This document shows, one piece after another, positions 16,862 through 24,923 of a stretch of DNA of 64,000 nt (the stretch's first letter is position 1; the number at the start of each line of letters is the position of its first letter). The DNA comes from Brevibacillus brevis (GTDB taxonomy: Bacteria; Bacillota; Bacilli; Brevibacillales; Brevibacillaceae). A program made the position numbers and the translations under genes. The notes under the pieces were generated by a model. That model made no database searches. It had not been told where the DNA came from and worked only from the letters and a program-made list of their open reading frames with translations. The DNA lies in the NCBI RefSeq assembly GCF_022026395.1, contig NZ_CP041767.1, forward strand, positions 5,042,501-5,106,500, read 5' to 3'.

Positions 16862-17540
16862 GGAGATCACCCTCCCCTGCATCGTATTTTAAAATAAGTC
16901 GCGGAATGGCCTGGAGCCACAGCGGTATGAGGATGGAGAGAAAAGGTAGCGCATACGTTACAGCAATGTTCGCGAATTGATATGGTCCAGTAAGATTCAC
17001 TGGCGTTGAAAACCATAGATTACTGCCAAAATAGAGCGCAGTCGTAAACACGAGTGTCCCGACAATATAAAGCGCCCACAGCATCCAGCCCGTTTTTCGC
17101 AACAAAAAGGCAAATTGCACATTCATGCTGGTCAATTGACGAGAGGAAGCCGGTCGGTTGAACCTTAGCAAAACCAAATAGACGATCCCGATGAGGATAC
17201 AAATCGCAAACAGACCATAGTTCAAAAAGATACCCTTTCCCCAGATTCGCAAGGGCATAGTCACAATCCAGGCAATGAGTCCGTACAGCAATCCGAGCTG
17301 CAACAACTCTTGCAGAAGTGGAAGCATGTATACTTTACGTCGTTCTCCGACAATCGAATCAATCGATGGCAGATTAGCCTTTGCTTTTTTCACCGCTTCA
17401 CCCAGCGATAGCCCATCTGCAACTAAGTCGGCGACCTTTGCCTCCAAATTGCTCAATACTTCCCACTTGAGCTCCTCGATTTGTTTACTTCCTCTATATT
17501 TTTGAAACAATTGATCGACATGGTGCTGCAAACTCTCCAT
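16851..17540 (-). CDS. HAAS-domain membrane protein (permease-associated type)
   Basis: The first 80 residues match the HAAS/DUF1700-like domain: 'HVDQLFQKYRGSKQIEELKWEVLSNLEAKVADL' followed by 'GLSLGEAVKKAKANL'. Four to six membrane segments follow. Such proteins are often encoded directly downstream of PadR regulators and are thought to act as partners in the same circuit. The ATG at 17538-17540 overlaps the PadR stop (TGATG); a GTG three bases earlier is an alternative. It is the middle gene of a PadR / HAAS / DUF4825 operon. The molecular role is unknown. Confidence 0.8.
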   Translation of the reverse strand: MESLQHHVDQLFQKYRGSKQIEELKWEVLSNLEAKVADLVADGLSLGEAVKKAKANLPSIDSIVGERRKVYMLPLLQELLQLGLLYGLIAWIVTMPLRIWGKGIFLNYGLFAICILIGIVYLVLLRFNRPASSRQLTSMNVQFAFLLRKTGWMLWALYIVGTLVFTTALYFGSNLWFSTPVNLTGPYQFANIAVTYALPFLSILIPLWLQAIPRLILKYDAGEGDLHAK

Positions 17541-17887
17541 CACACTTCGCCCCGCCTTTCGATTAGCTGGTCAATCAATTCTTTGGCCAATTTCCAGGAT
17601 GCCAGCGATTTTTCGTACGCTTTTCTCCCTGTTTCTGTCACCTGATAATATTTGCGTCTGCCCCCCTGGCTCTCATCTCCCCAGTACGAAACGATCAGCT
17701 TGTGTGACTCTAATCTTTTCAGGCTGGTATACAGGGAAGGCTCTTTCAGTTCGTATCGCCCGCCGCTGTTTTTGAAAATGGCTTTGATGATTTCGTATCC
17801 ATAGTTATCGCCATCACACAGGACACGGAGAATAATTGTATCGATATGACCGCGGATAATGTCACTGCTGATAATGCTGTCACTCAT
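17540..17887 (-). CDS. PadR-family transcription regulator
   Basis: This 115-residue protein has the PadR winged helix: 'GHIDTIILRVLCDGDNYGYEIIKAI', 'EPSLYTSLKRLESHKLI' and 'GGRRKYYQVTETGR'. A C-terminal helix follows for dimerisation. PadR proteins are usually autoregulated repressors. I choose the ATG at 17885-17887, six bases after CGAGGTG; the GTG further up is inside that site. It leads an overlapping three-gene operon. A 27-base palindrome covering its -35 region is a good candidate operator. Confidence 0.92.
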   Translation of the reverse strand: MSDSIISSDIIRGHIDTIILRVLCDGDNYGYEIIKAIFKNSGGRYELKEPSLYTSLKRLESHKLIVSYWGDESQGGRRKYYQVTETGRKAYEKSLASWKLAKELIDQLIERRGEV

Positions 17888-17907
17888 TTCGTTCACCTCG
17901 CAGCTAT

Positions 17908-17944
17908 AGCATAACAGATATTACTATGTGTGACAAAGTAATAT
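17908..17944 (-). promoter_or_regulatory. Promoter and palindromic operator of the PadR operon
   Basis: On the minus strand, -35 TTGTCA (17931-17936) and -10 TATGCT (17908-17913) are 17 bases apart. The inverted repeat ATATTACT (17918-17925) / AGTAATAT (17937-17944), with perfect 8-base arms and an 11-base spacer, spans the -35 box and spacer. Binding there would block RNA polymerase. Autoregulation by PadR is inferred. Confidence 0.8.
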
Positions 17945-17967
17945 GTATTAAATTCCTTCTACTCACA

Positions 17968-18006
17968 CAAAAAAACAAGACCACCCAAAAAGTTGAGATG
18001 GTCTTG
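17968..18006 (-). terminator. Terminator downstream of the frameshifted gene
   Basis: On the minus strand a perfect 8-base stem CAAGACCA / TGGTCTTG is followed by seven T residues. It lies 24 bases after the TAA at 18030-18032, which closes the second half of the disrupted ORF. Confidence 0.88.
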
Positions 18007-18029
18007 AACAAATAGGCAGCCCGGTCGCA

Positions 18030-18363
18030 TTATTGTTTCACCTGGTACACCAGATAGGGTGCTGGCGTCCGTTTTCCGTTTATTTCTGGCCAAACATAAA
18101 GCAGTTCCAGTGAGAGACTATTCCACCCAAACCTTATACTTGTGACTCTCCACTAATGCTCCATGTGTAATGGCAATGAAGTCTAGCCTGATTGCTGAGT
18201 CTTCCACCGCCGCGCCCTCCATTGCTAGCTGTGTGATTTGTCTTGGCAAATAGTACGCCAGTTTTTTGACACCGATTTGGGCTGCTTCTGCTTGGGACAG
18301 CTCCGGGGAAGTATGTGACTCCGTATTTTTTTCAACGTTAATTAATCGTAAGAAATAGATCAT
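18030..18363 (-). pseudogene. Frameshifted gene of unknown function
   Basis: The first 81 codons from the ATG at 18361-18363 read MIYFLRLINVEKNTES... and end at a TAG at 18118. The +1 frame then stays open and reads WNSLSLELLYVWPEINGK followed by RTPAPYLVYQVKQ to a TAA at 18030. That tail looks like real protein and sits right before a strong terminator. A single-base change near the TTTGGG run around 18128 would join both parts into about 110 residues. There is no good ribosome binding site, and the reading frame continues open upstream to about 18384, so the 5' end may also be damaged. I do not recognise the family. The rest of the gap to 18469 holds only the leader of the next gene. Confidence 0.5.
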
Positions 18364-18469
18364 ACCCGAAACTTCAATCGAATAGGGAAAAAGTGTTTAT
18401 CCCCTTCACTCCGGGGACAGGATAATAGTAACTTCCCATGCTATTGTCCTCAAAGGAGTTGAAAGCAAA

Positions 18470-18859
18470 ATGTCTCGTCACTGGTATCGGCAGCTTCGTT
18501 ATCCAATCATCGCTCTGGCTGTGACATTAACGCTACTTTGGACACATCATCACCATCGTCTGCCCGCTTCGTACGCTGTCGCGACGCGGACACATACCGT
18601 TACGATTTCTAGCGCTGGCTTTTTGCCCAATCAATTGACTGCGCACGAAGGAGAGCGAGTCTCGTTGATGATCGTCAACACCGATACACGCCCTCACAAT
18701 CTATCCATTCGTGATCTAAACCTTACATCCACAGAATTAAAACCGACTCAATCGACTCTCTTACAGTTTTCAGCCGCCAAACGTGGTCGGTATTATTTCG
18801 TATCAGACGCACCGGGCTATCCGGAAACAGGGTTCCAAGGCATGCTCGTCATTGACTAG
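18470..18859 (+). CDS. Membrane-anchored cupredoxin-fold protein lacking the usual copper cysteine
   Basis: This 129-residue protein has an N-terminal membrane anchor or signal (about 10-27) and a cupredoxin-like domain: 'VTISSAGFLPNQLTAHEGERVSLMIVNTDTRPHNLSI' and 'GRYYFVSDAPGYPETGFQGMLVID'. The first histidine ligand (PHN) and the late Gly-Met-like region are in place. The loop that normally has C-x-x-H carries Ser and Tyr instead, so type 1 copper binding is doubtful. EfeO-type cupredoxin domains are the nearest comparison. AAAGGAG precedes the ATG. It overlaps the end of the convergent MFS gene by 11 bases. Confidence 0.78.
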   Translation: MSRHWYRQLRYPIIALAVTLTLLWTHHHHRLPASYAVATRTHTVTISSAGFLPNQLTAHEGERVSLMIVNTDTRPHNLSIRDLNLTSTELKPTQSTLLQFSAAKRGRYYFVSDAPGYPETGFQGMLVID

Positions 18860-20069
18860 CTTGCACCTCTTCGTCTGGTGAGATTTGCTTCCACCGTCCG
18901 AATTTTATTATGAGCAGAGGAATGATCCCGATCGCGGTGATGATTCCAAAAAACAAATAAATGGCTAGCACCGAAAACGAATCTTTGATCCACCCCGCTA
19001 CCAAATTGCAAAACATCGAACCAAGCCCGCCTCCCACTGAAAAGAAGATGGCCAGTGCCGTCACCTGAAGGGATGCGGGCGTATTTTCGCGCACAAATTG
19101 GGCTGCTGTTGCCAAATAAAAGCCCACTGAAATCCCCTGCACAAAGAACATCGTAATCACGGCAGTGGTACTCGGAGCGGAGCTGTACCAGAACCAGCGC
19201 ATCGCGCAAAAAATCGCCGATAGCAAGAGCGTCAACTCCAGTCCCCACCTGCGGACAATATAACCCGCCAGCTTCATAAAAGGAGCCTCACTGCCTGCAA
19301 ACAACAAGAAGGCTAGACCGATCCCGGCAATAGTCCCTCCGATATCCTGATAAAACAGGGAAAACCAAATATTATTGGCATTGACAGAGCCCATCATGCA
19401 AAATGATGAAATCAAAAACAACGCAAATCGCGGAATTCGCGCCAAATCCCTTATCCCCGCAAGCATACTGACACGAAACCGCGAAGCCTCTGTCACTTCT
19501 TCCGGAACCTTCTGAAGAAACAGAATGGCAATCAGAAACGCCAAGCAAAACGAGTAAAAAAGAACATGTGGCCCCCACTGCTCAACGAGAAGACCGGTGA
19601 TAAATGCCGCTAGCGCAAAGCCGATTGCTCCCCACAAGCGAATGTCGCCGAACTGAATGCCATGTCCCTTGGCATAACCGAGAGCCAAGCTATCTGAGAT
19701 GGGCACGACGGCACTTTGAAAAAACGACAACAGGATGTAGAGCAAGAAGACGTAGACAAAGGTGGAGACACCCGTAAAGAGAAGTCCCACCAGCCCGGTG
19801 ATGGTCAATGTCAGAATCAGCACAGTTTTGCGAATTTGATAGCGATCACAGATCATCCCCCACATCGGCTGTGCCACAATGGAAACGATCGGCGCGACTG
19901 CACTGATGAGACCGATTTGAGTCCCAGTTAGATGGATGGATTCGTAGTATTGCGTAATGAGAGGAGCAAAAGCACCAAGCCCGTAGTAAATAAAAAGATA
20001 AAGGGCGCAAAGACTAACGTATCTGCCTTTTGCGCCCCCCAGCCCGAAACCGGAGTGTGATTCTGGCAT
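18849..20069 (-). CDS. MFS transporter (MFS_1 / NupG-LacY-like)
   Basis: This 406-residue protein has 12 predicted membrane segments and the loop motif 'GMICDRYQIRKTVLI' after helix 2. 'YLFIYYGLGAFAPLITQYY' at the start and 'FFVQGISVGFYLATAAQFVRE' late in the chain recall the MFSD6/NupG-LacY branch, often sugar or nucleoside importers. The substrate cannot be named. AGGAGAG lies seven bases before the ATG. A 12-base palindrome sits 19 bases upstream of the start. The stop overlaps the cupredoxin-like gene on the other strand. Confidence 0.85.
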   Translation of the reverse strand: MPESHSGFGLGGAKGRYVSLCALYLFIYYGLGAFAPLITQYYESIHLTGTQIGLISAVAPIVSIVAQPMWGMICDRYQIRKTVLILTLTITGLVGLLFTGVSTFVYVFLLYILLSFFQSAVVPISDSLALGYAKGHGIQFGDIRLWGAIGFALAAFITGLLVEQWGPHVLFYSFCLAFLIAILFLQKVPEEVTEASRFRVSMLAGIRDLARIPRFALFLISSFCMMGSVNANNIWFSLFYQDIGGTIAGIGLAFLLFAGSEAPFMKLAGYIVRRWGLELTLLLSAIFCAMRWFWYSSAPSTTAVITMFFVQGISVGFYLATAAQFVRENTPASLQVTALAIFFSVGGGLGSMFCNLVAGWIKDSFSVLAIYLFFGIITAIGIIPLLIIKFGRWKQISPDEEVQASQ

Positions 20070-20087
20070 ATAACTCTCCTATTTTGA

Positions 20088-20099
20088 GGTTAATTAACC
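20088..20099. promoter_or_regulatory. Palindrome upstream of the MFS gene
   Basis: GGTTAATTAACC is a perfect 12-base palindrome 19 bases upstream of the MFS start codon. It may be an operator. No regulator gene is adjacent. Confidence 0.35.
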
Positions 20100-20136
20100 G
20101 TGTAAGAAAACATAACACAAGGCATGCCTACATGAT

Positions 20137-21072
20137 TTATTTTACCGTCGGCAATATTTTCGCCATGTTGACGGTCCGCTTTTTGTCCCATGTAGTCGGG
20201 TTGAACTCATCGAACTGCTCCAGGAAGGAGATGACTTCCTTCGTCAATGGAGTTGGCGTCGAAGCACCAGAAGTAACCGCAACATTTTTCTTTCCACGCA
20301 GCCATTCAATGTCCAGCTCAGACAAATCAGCGATTCGGTACGACGGAACATTCGCGATTTCTTCCGAGACCTGTGCCAAACGATTAGAATTGTTGCTGCG
20401 CGGATCGCCTACGACGATGCACAAATCTGCTTCTCCCACTTGCTCCGCTACAGCTTCCTGACGAACCTGCGTAGCGAGACAAATTTCATTATGCACTTCC
20501 ACGCCGGGAAAACGTTTAAGAATGGCGTCCATCAGATGCTTAACATCCCATTGACTCATCGTCGTCTGGTTCGTAACGATCAGCTTGTCTGTTGGCAGTT
20601 CGAGCGCCTCCAGCTCTTCCAGCTTTTGAACCAGATGTACGTGATCCGGCGCGATCCCCATAGCGCCCTCTGGCTCTGGATGTCCTTTTTTCCCGATATA
20701 TAGCACATGGTAGCCTTCCGCTACTTTTTCGCGGATCAAATCATGTGTTTTCGTTACATCCGGGCAAGTCGCGTCGACGACAGTCAAGCCTTTTTCGCGT
20801 GCTTTCTTGCGCACCTCAGGAGACACCCCATGGGCAGTGAAGATTATCGTTCCCTCATGAACCTGATCCAAGAGAGCCAGCCGATCCTCTCCATCCAATG
20901 TTTTTATCCCTTGTTTTTCAAACGCCTCAACGACGTGAGCATTGTGTACGATCATGCCCAAAATATGAATCGGGCGGGGCAAGTCAAAGTTTTGCGCTGT
21001 TCGCAGTGCCAAGACCATGGCATCGACTACACCGTAACAATATCCACGGGGGGAAATCTTGATGACTTCCAT
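20137..21072 (-). CDS. ispH: 4-hydroxy-3-methylbut-2-enyl diphosphate reductase
   Basis: IspH makes isopentenyl and dimethylallyl diphosphate in the last step of the methylerythritol phosphate pathway. The 311-residue protein has three conserved cysteines for the Fe-S cluster in '[10 protein letters not shown]' (Cys12), '[10 protein letters not shown]' and '[10 protein letters not shown]'. 'HGVSPEVR' and '[10 protein letters not shown]' are also present. GTAGGAGGGG precedes the ATG. The gene has no close partner and no clear terminator before the MFS leader. Confidence 0.96.
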   Translation of the reverse strand: MEVIKISPRGYCYGVVDAMVLALRTAQNFDLPRPIHILGMIVHNAHVVEAFEKQGIKTLDGEDRLALLDQVHEGTIIFTAHGVSPEVRKKAREKGLTVVDATCPDVTKTHDLIREKVAEGYHVLYIGKKGHPEPEGAMGIAPDHVHLVQKLEELEALELPTDKLIVTNQTTMSQWDVKHLMDAILKRFPGVEVHNEICLATQVRQEAVAEQVGEADLCIVVGDPRSNNSNRLAQVSEEIANVPSYRIADLSELDIEWLRGKKNVAVTSGASTPTPLTKEVISFLEQFDEFNPTTWDKKRTVNMAKILPTVK

Positions 21073-21132
21073 CTTTACCCCTCCTACTTTTTATAATGCG
21101 TGAGCAAAAGACATTTCACCCCGTATTATACC

Positions 21133-22062
21133 TTATTTGTCTCCTGCACGCTTCTGTTCGTAAACCTTCAGATTATTGTAGACAACTTTTAAAAGCGGCG
21201 TGGACAAGCCTTTTTGTTCCGCTCGCTCCAAGAGGTAGCCTTGAAGATGATCCGCTTCCACCGGAAGACCTTTTTCCATATCACGAAGCATGGACGATTT
21301 CGTTTGAGGACGCTGATTTTGGAAAGTCTCCATCTGTTTGTCGACGATATCCGGCTTAATTGGTGCCTCCAAAGCGTTCATGACAGAAGCGATTTCGTCT
21401 GCAAGCTGACGTGTCAGCTCTACACCCCAAGCCGATTCCCGGATCGGTCCAACAGCAGAATTCATCAATGTGGTAATACCGGAAAATGTCGCAATAAACA
21501 AGTATTTGTGCCAGGCTTCCCGTTGAATATTTGTGCTTGCGCGCATCGTTCCGTTGATCTTGGAAAAGGCTTGCTCCATTCGCTCTACACGCTCACTTTT
21601 GCCGCCTTCCCACTCACCGAAAACCGCATCATGAATAGGACTTGTCTGCACGACATCCCCATCCGCATTCAGCGTCGTCTCAATAAAACACAGACCCCCG
21701 AGCACGCGATCCCGGCCAAAACGATTCCACAAAAGTTCCATATGCGCGATTCCGTTCAGCAGCGGAATAACGACTGTGTCCTCGCCTACGTACGGAGCGA
21801 TGGCATCCGCGCTATCTTCCAGCGTGTAAGCTTTGTTGGACAAAAGCACAACATCAAATGGTCCCGCTTTCTCTCCTGCTTGAATCAGTTGTGGCTGCTC
21901 CAAAAGCAAATCTCCATGAATGCTCTGAATGCGCAAGCCTCGCTCCTGCAGTTGTTTGTATCTACGCTCGCGCACAAGAAACGTTACATCTACTCCCGAT
22001 TCAACCAGCCTGCCACCAAAATAACCGCCAATGCCCCCCGCTCCCAGTACGAGAACCTTCAT
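21133..22062 (-). CDS. Ketopantoate reductase-family protein
   Basis: The 309-residue protein has an N-terminal NADP-binding motif 'VLGAGGIGGYFGGRL'. The C-terminal helical domain includes 'AWHKYLFIATFSGITTLMN' and 'SSMLRDMEKGLPVEADHLQG', which holds the lysine and glutamate blocks of the PanE/ApbA family. PanE reduces 2-dehydropantoate to pantoate for CoA synthesis. Many Bacillales carry more than one paralogue and some act on other 2-oxo acids, so I leave the symbol empty. The gene is upstream of ispH on the same strand, with a 60-base gap. Confidence 0.88.
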   Translation of the reverse strand: MKVLVLGAGGIGGYFGGRLVESGVDVTFLVRERRYKQLQERGLRIQSIHGDLLLEQPQLIQAGEKAGPFDVVLLSNKAYTLEDSADAIAPYVGEDTVVIPLLNGIAHMELLWNRFGRDRVLGGLCFIETTLNADGDVVQTSPIHDAVFGEWEGGKSERVERMEQAFSKINGTMRASTNIQREAWHKYLFIATFSGITTLMNSAVGPIRESAWGVELTRQLADEIASVMNALEAPIKPDIVDKQMETFQNQRPQTKSSMLRDMEKGLPVEADHLQGYLLERAEQKGLSTPLLKVVYNNLKVYEQKRAGDK

Positions 22063-22143
22063 CTATATCGCCTCCGCGTTTATAAGTCTTGATTTGTCTA
22101 CATTTTATTAGAAAGTAACCAATTTCTAAACCCCGCAATATAA

Positions 22144-22160
22144 TGTTAGAAAACTTAACA
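22144..22160. promoter_or_regulatory. TnrA/GlnR-like box upstream of glutamine synthetase
   Basis: TGTTAGAAAACTTAACA matches the TnrA/GlnR consensus TGTNANAWWWTMTNACA at all six outer TGT/ACA bases and differs at two central positions. It lies 19 bases upstream of the -35 box, centred near -64, a position typical of activation more than repression. TnrA and GlnR are the nitrogen regulators of Bacillales. The regulator gene is not in this window. Confidence 0.6.
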
Positions 22161-22179
22161 TTCAACGTAAGAAAACCTC

Positions 22180-22209
22180 TTGACGAACAATAATAATTGT
22201 CGATATAAT
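22180..22209 (+). promoter_or_regulatory. Sigma-A promoter of the glutamine synthetase gene
   Basis: TTGACG (22180-22185) and a perfect TATAAT (22204-22209) are 18 bases apart. Transcription would start near 22216, giving a leader of about 70 bases before the ATG. Confidence 0.85.
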
Positions 22210-22284
22210 TCGGAATATAGAAACCAAGGAAAAGCCGAACGTTGATAATGAATTCTTAACTTTAATTCGTGAATGGAGTGAATC

Positions 22285-23706
22285 ATGTTGGATATGAAAA
22301 CAGTCTTGTCCATAATTGACGCAGAAAAAGTGGAATATGTAGATTTTCGCATCGTTGACCTGCTCGGCCGCCAACACCATGTCACCGTTCCTGCCTACGC
22401 GGTAGACGAAGGAACATTCCGCAATGGCGTCGCATTTGACGGCTCCAGTCTAATCGGCTACAAGTCCATTGAAGAAAGCGACATGGTAGCGATGCCCGAT
22501 CCGGCAACCGCCTTCATCGATCCTTTCGTAGAAGCCAAAACCATGAATATCATCTGCAACATCGTCAATCCAGACAACACCGTCTACACACGCGATCCTC
22601 GCGGCATTGCGCTCAAGGCCGAAGCCTATCTGCAACAATCCGGCCTCGCTACCGCTGCTTATTTTGGCCCAGAATCCGAATTCTTCCTCTTTGACAATGT
22701 ACGCTATGCCTCTGGTCCGTCTGGCTCCTTCTTCCACATCGATTCAGAAGAAGCTTACTGGAACACAGGGAAAGAAGGACAAAACCTCGGCTACAAAGTA
22801 CGCAACAAGGGCGGATACTTCCCTGTTCAACCAACCGACTCCCAAATGGATATCCGCAATGAAATGTGCACGTTGATGACAAAATGCGGCTTGCATGTCG
22901 AGCGCCATCACCATGAGGTGGCAACAGCCGGTCAGGGTGAGATCAATTTCCGCTTCGATACACTGACTCGTACAGCAGACAATCTATTGTTGTTCAAATA
23001 CATCGTGCGCAATGTAGCTGCGAAACACGGAAAAACGGCTACTTTCATGCCAAAACCAATCGTTGGTGACAACGGATCTGGAATGCATGTTCACCAAAGT
23101 CTGTTTAAAGGCGACACCCCATTGTTCTACGAGCAAGGCGGTTACGCAAACTTGAGTGAGACTGCGCTGCACTACATTGGTGGTATTTTGCACCACGCAC
23201 CTGCGTTAATCGCTTTGACGAATCCGAGCACCAACTCGTTCAAGAGACTCGTTCCAGGCTATGAAGCACCAGTGAATCTCGTCTTCTCCAAAGGCAATCG
23301 CTCTGCTGCCGTTCGGATTCCGATTGCTGCCGTTACGCCAAAAGCGTCCCGCGTTGAGTTCCGCACCCCGGACTCTACTGCAAACCCGTACTTGGCATTT
23401 GCCGCCATGCTGATGGCTGGCCTCGATGGCATCAAGCGCAAGCTCGACCCGCGCGAACTGGGCTTTGGACCAATGGATAAAAACATCTACGACTTGTCCG
23501 ATGCGGAAAAACACGAGATCAAGAGCGCTCCCGGTTCTCTCGCAGAAGCACTTGTAGCACTCGAACAAGACCATGATTTCTTGCTCGAAGGGAATGTCTT
23601 CACAAAAGAAGTAATCGAAGGCTGGATTGCACAAAAGCGCGGTGAGATTGAGCAAGTCGAACGGACAGTGAATCCAAAAGAGTATGAACTGTATTACGAC
23701 CTATAA
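22285..23706 (+). CDS. glnA: Glutamine synthetase type I, GSI-beta (E. coli-like) form
   Basis: GS joins glutamate and ammonia with ATP to make glutamine. This 473-residue protein has the GSI motifs 'FDGSSLIGYKSIEESDM', 'GPESEFFLFD', 'ERHHHEVATAGQGEINF' and 'GDNGSGMHVHQSLF'. It carries the roughly 25-residue insertion ('GSFFHIDSEEAYWN' region) and 'KNIYDLSD', where Tyr402 aligns with the adenylylated Tyr397 of E. coli. These mark the beta subtype; Bacillales normally use the shorter alpha form regulated by GlnR. GGAGTG precedes the ATG. A TnrA/GlnR-like box and a strong promoter lie upstream. The symbol is by activity; a second gsi-alpha gene elsewhere is likely. Confidence 0.9.
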   Translation: MLDMKTVLSIIDAEKVEYVDFRIVDLLGRQHHVTVPAYAVDEGTFRNGVAFDGSSLIGYKSIEESDMVAMPDPATAFIDPFVEAKTMNIICNIVNPDNTVYTRDPRGIALKAEAYLQQSGLATAAYFGPESEFFLFDNVRYASGPSGSFFHIDSEEAYWNTGKEGQNLGYKVRNKGGYFPVQPTDSQMDIRNEMCTLMTKCGLHVERHHHEVATAGQGEINFRFDTLTRTADNLLLFKYIVRNVAAKHGKTATFMPKPIVGDNGSGMHVHQSLFKGDTPLFYEQGGYANLSETALHYIGGILHHAPALIALTNPSTNSFKRLVPGYEAPVNLVFSKGNRSAAVRIPIAAVTPKASRVEFRTPDSTANPYLAFAAMLMAGLDGIKRKLDPRELGFGPMDKNIYDLSDAEKHEIKSAPGSLAEALVALEQDHDFLLEGNVFTKEVIEGWIAQKRGEIEQVERTVNPKEYELYYDL

Positions 23707-23716
23707 GCAAAGAAAC

Positions 23717-23752
23717 AGCCCTTCTCTGATGAGGAGGGCTTTCATTTTCTCC
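23717..23752 (+). terminator. Terminator of the glutamine synthetase gene
   Basis: AGCCCTTCTC and GAGGAGGGCT form a stem with a 4-base TGAT loop and one mismatch, followed by TTCATTTTC. The T-tract is interrupted but the stem is strong. Confidence 0.8.
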
Positions 23753-23828
23753 CGAATAAAATGCTGTTTCCATTCACAAATTAAAGTTGTACTGTGAAAA
23801 AAAACAGATGATCGGATGAACGTTGACA

Positions 23829-24542
23829 ATGGTGAATCGAACGATAACTCACTTGCTCATTTGTTTTGCTGCAATTCTTCTCCTAACCGTAAGCTTTCCT
23901 GCAGAAATCGAAATCGGTCAAAAAGTCGTTTACGCCGAGCATTCGTTACCAATCATAAGCGACCAAGGGATTATTACAATTGAGGTTTATCCCAGAAAAC
24001 ACAAGTTAATTGTCAAAAAGCATGGAAAAACAGTAAAAACGTATCCCGTTGCCGTTGGTAATCCTTCTACCCCTACACCAGTTGGAGAATACAAAATCAT
24101 TTCCAAAGGAAAAGATTGGGGACCCTCATTCGGTCCACGATGGTTAGGTTTAAACGTCCCTTGGGGAATTTATGGCATCCACGGCACAAACAAGCCACAC
24201 TCCATCGGACAGCATTTGAGCCATGGTTGTATCCGCATGCGAAACAACGACGTCATTGAACTGTTCACGATGATTCCACTCGGAACAAAAGTAACGATTT
24301 ATGGTCATGTATTGGGGGACCCGAGCCACGATCCTAGAGATTTAGCCGAGGGAGACGTTGGTGGAGATGTACAGCTCATTCAATCTCGATTAAAGAGCGC
24401 TGGATATTATCACGGAATATGCGATGGGAAGTTTCGATCCTCGACAACTGCAGCTCTAAAGAAATTTCAACGGGATCGAAAATTAATACCGAACGGTGTC
24501 GTGTCCAGCAAGGTTTACCAAGAGCTGGGATTGCTGGAATAA
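23829..24542 (+). CDS. L,D-transpeptidase (YkuD) with peptidoglycan-binding domain
   Basis: This protein of about 237 residues has an N-terminal hydrophobic signal, then a YkuD domain (about 45-155). The catalytic motif 'LSHGCIRMRNND' is present, with 'GIHGTNKP' before it. A C-terminal PG_binding_1 domain spans about 165-237 ('VQLIQSRLKSAGYYHGICDGKF', 'TAALKKFQRD'). YkuD enzymes make 3-3 cross-links or attach proteins to peptidoglycan; Cys in HGC is the nucleophile. The start is uncertain: a TTG at 23823 and this ATG are both possible and the ribosome binding site is weak. In Bacillales these proteins are often spore- or envelope-associated. Confidence 0.9.
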   Translation: MVNRTITHLLICFAAILLLTVSFPAEIEIGQKVVYAEHSLPIISDQGIITIEVYPRKHKLIVKKHGKTVKTYPVAVGNPSTPTPVGEYKIISKGKDWGPSFGPRWLGLNVPWGIYGIHGTNKPHSIGQHLSHGCIRMRNNDVIELFTMIPLGTKVTIYGHVLGDPSHDPRDLAEGDVGGDVQLIQSRLKSAGYYHGICDGKFRSSTTAALKKFQRDRKLIPNGVVSSKVYQELGLLE

Positions 24543-24565
24543 CTCTCGACAAGATTTGTAATCCA

Positions 24566-24850
24566 CTACATGAACCTTTTAAACATACTTCCAATCCCAT
24601 TTGTTCCTTGGAACGTTCTGAATACCTCGTTTGCTATGCGTACACCATTTAAAATGGTGTCCATATCAAGGTTTAGATTGGAAACCCTTGGCGGTCGGGA
24701 CTCTTTTCTCGTCTTACGGCTTGTTTTTGCCCACTCTTGATAGTACTGGCCAAGGGATTCAGGATTTTTTTGCAGCTTTCTGACCGAGACCTTATTTGAC
24801 TTGAGCCAGTCAGAAAACTCAGGGGTAAAACCATGGATTTTTCTAGCCAC
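24566..24850 (-). CDS. Small basic protein of unknown function (94 aa)
   Basis: The protein starts at a GTG with a very strong GGAGGGGAGGG site upstream. It is rich in Lys and Arg ('RKTRKESRPPR'), has no signal peptide, and contains 'ILNGVRIANEVFRTFQG' as a possible helix. It resembles small spore- or stationary-phase proteins in size and charge, but I do not recognise the family. It lies downstream of a YjcZ-like gene on the same strand, separated by a hairpin. Confidence 0.65.
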   Translation of the reverse strand: MARKIHGFTPEFSDWLKSNKVSVRKLQKNPESLGQYYQEWAKTSRKTRKESRPPRVSNLNLDMDTILNGVRIANEVFRTFQGTNGIGSMFKRFM

Positions 24851-24881
24851 TTTTCACCCTCCCCTCCATTCGTAAATGAAT

Positions 24882-24912
24882 AATGCAAAGGGATTGTATG
24901 TCCCTTTGCATT
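24882..24912. terminator. Strong hairpin between the YjcZ-like gene and the 94-aa gene
   Basis: AATGCAAAGGGA (24882-24893) and TCCCTTTGCATT (24901-24912) form a perfect 12-base stem with a 7-base loop. It lies 12 bases past the stop of the YjcZ-like gene. The T-tracts on both sides are weak (ATTCATTT or ACTTTG), so it may end transcription or instead protect or process the RNA. Confidence 0.6.
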
Positions 24913-24923
24913 ACTTTGTTTCC

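Noticed and set aside
21214..22092. Plus-strand open frame of 292 codons opposite the ketopantoate reductase-like gene
   Set aside because: It is antisense to a gene with clear Rossmann and family motifs and has no Shine-Dalgarno sequence.
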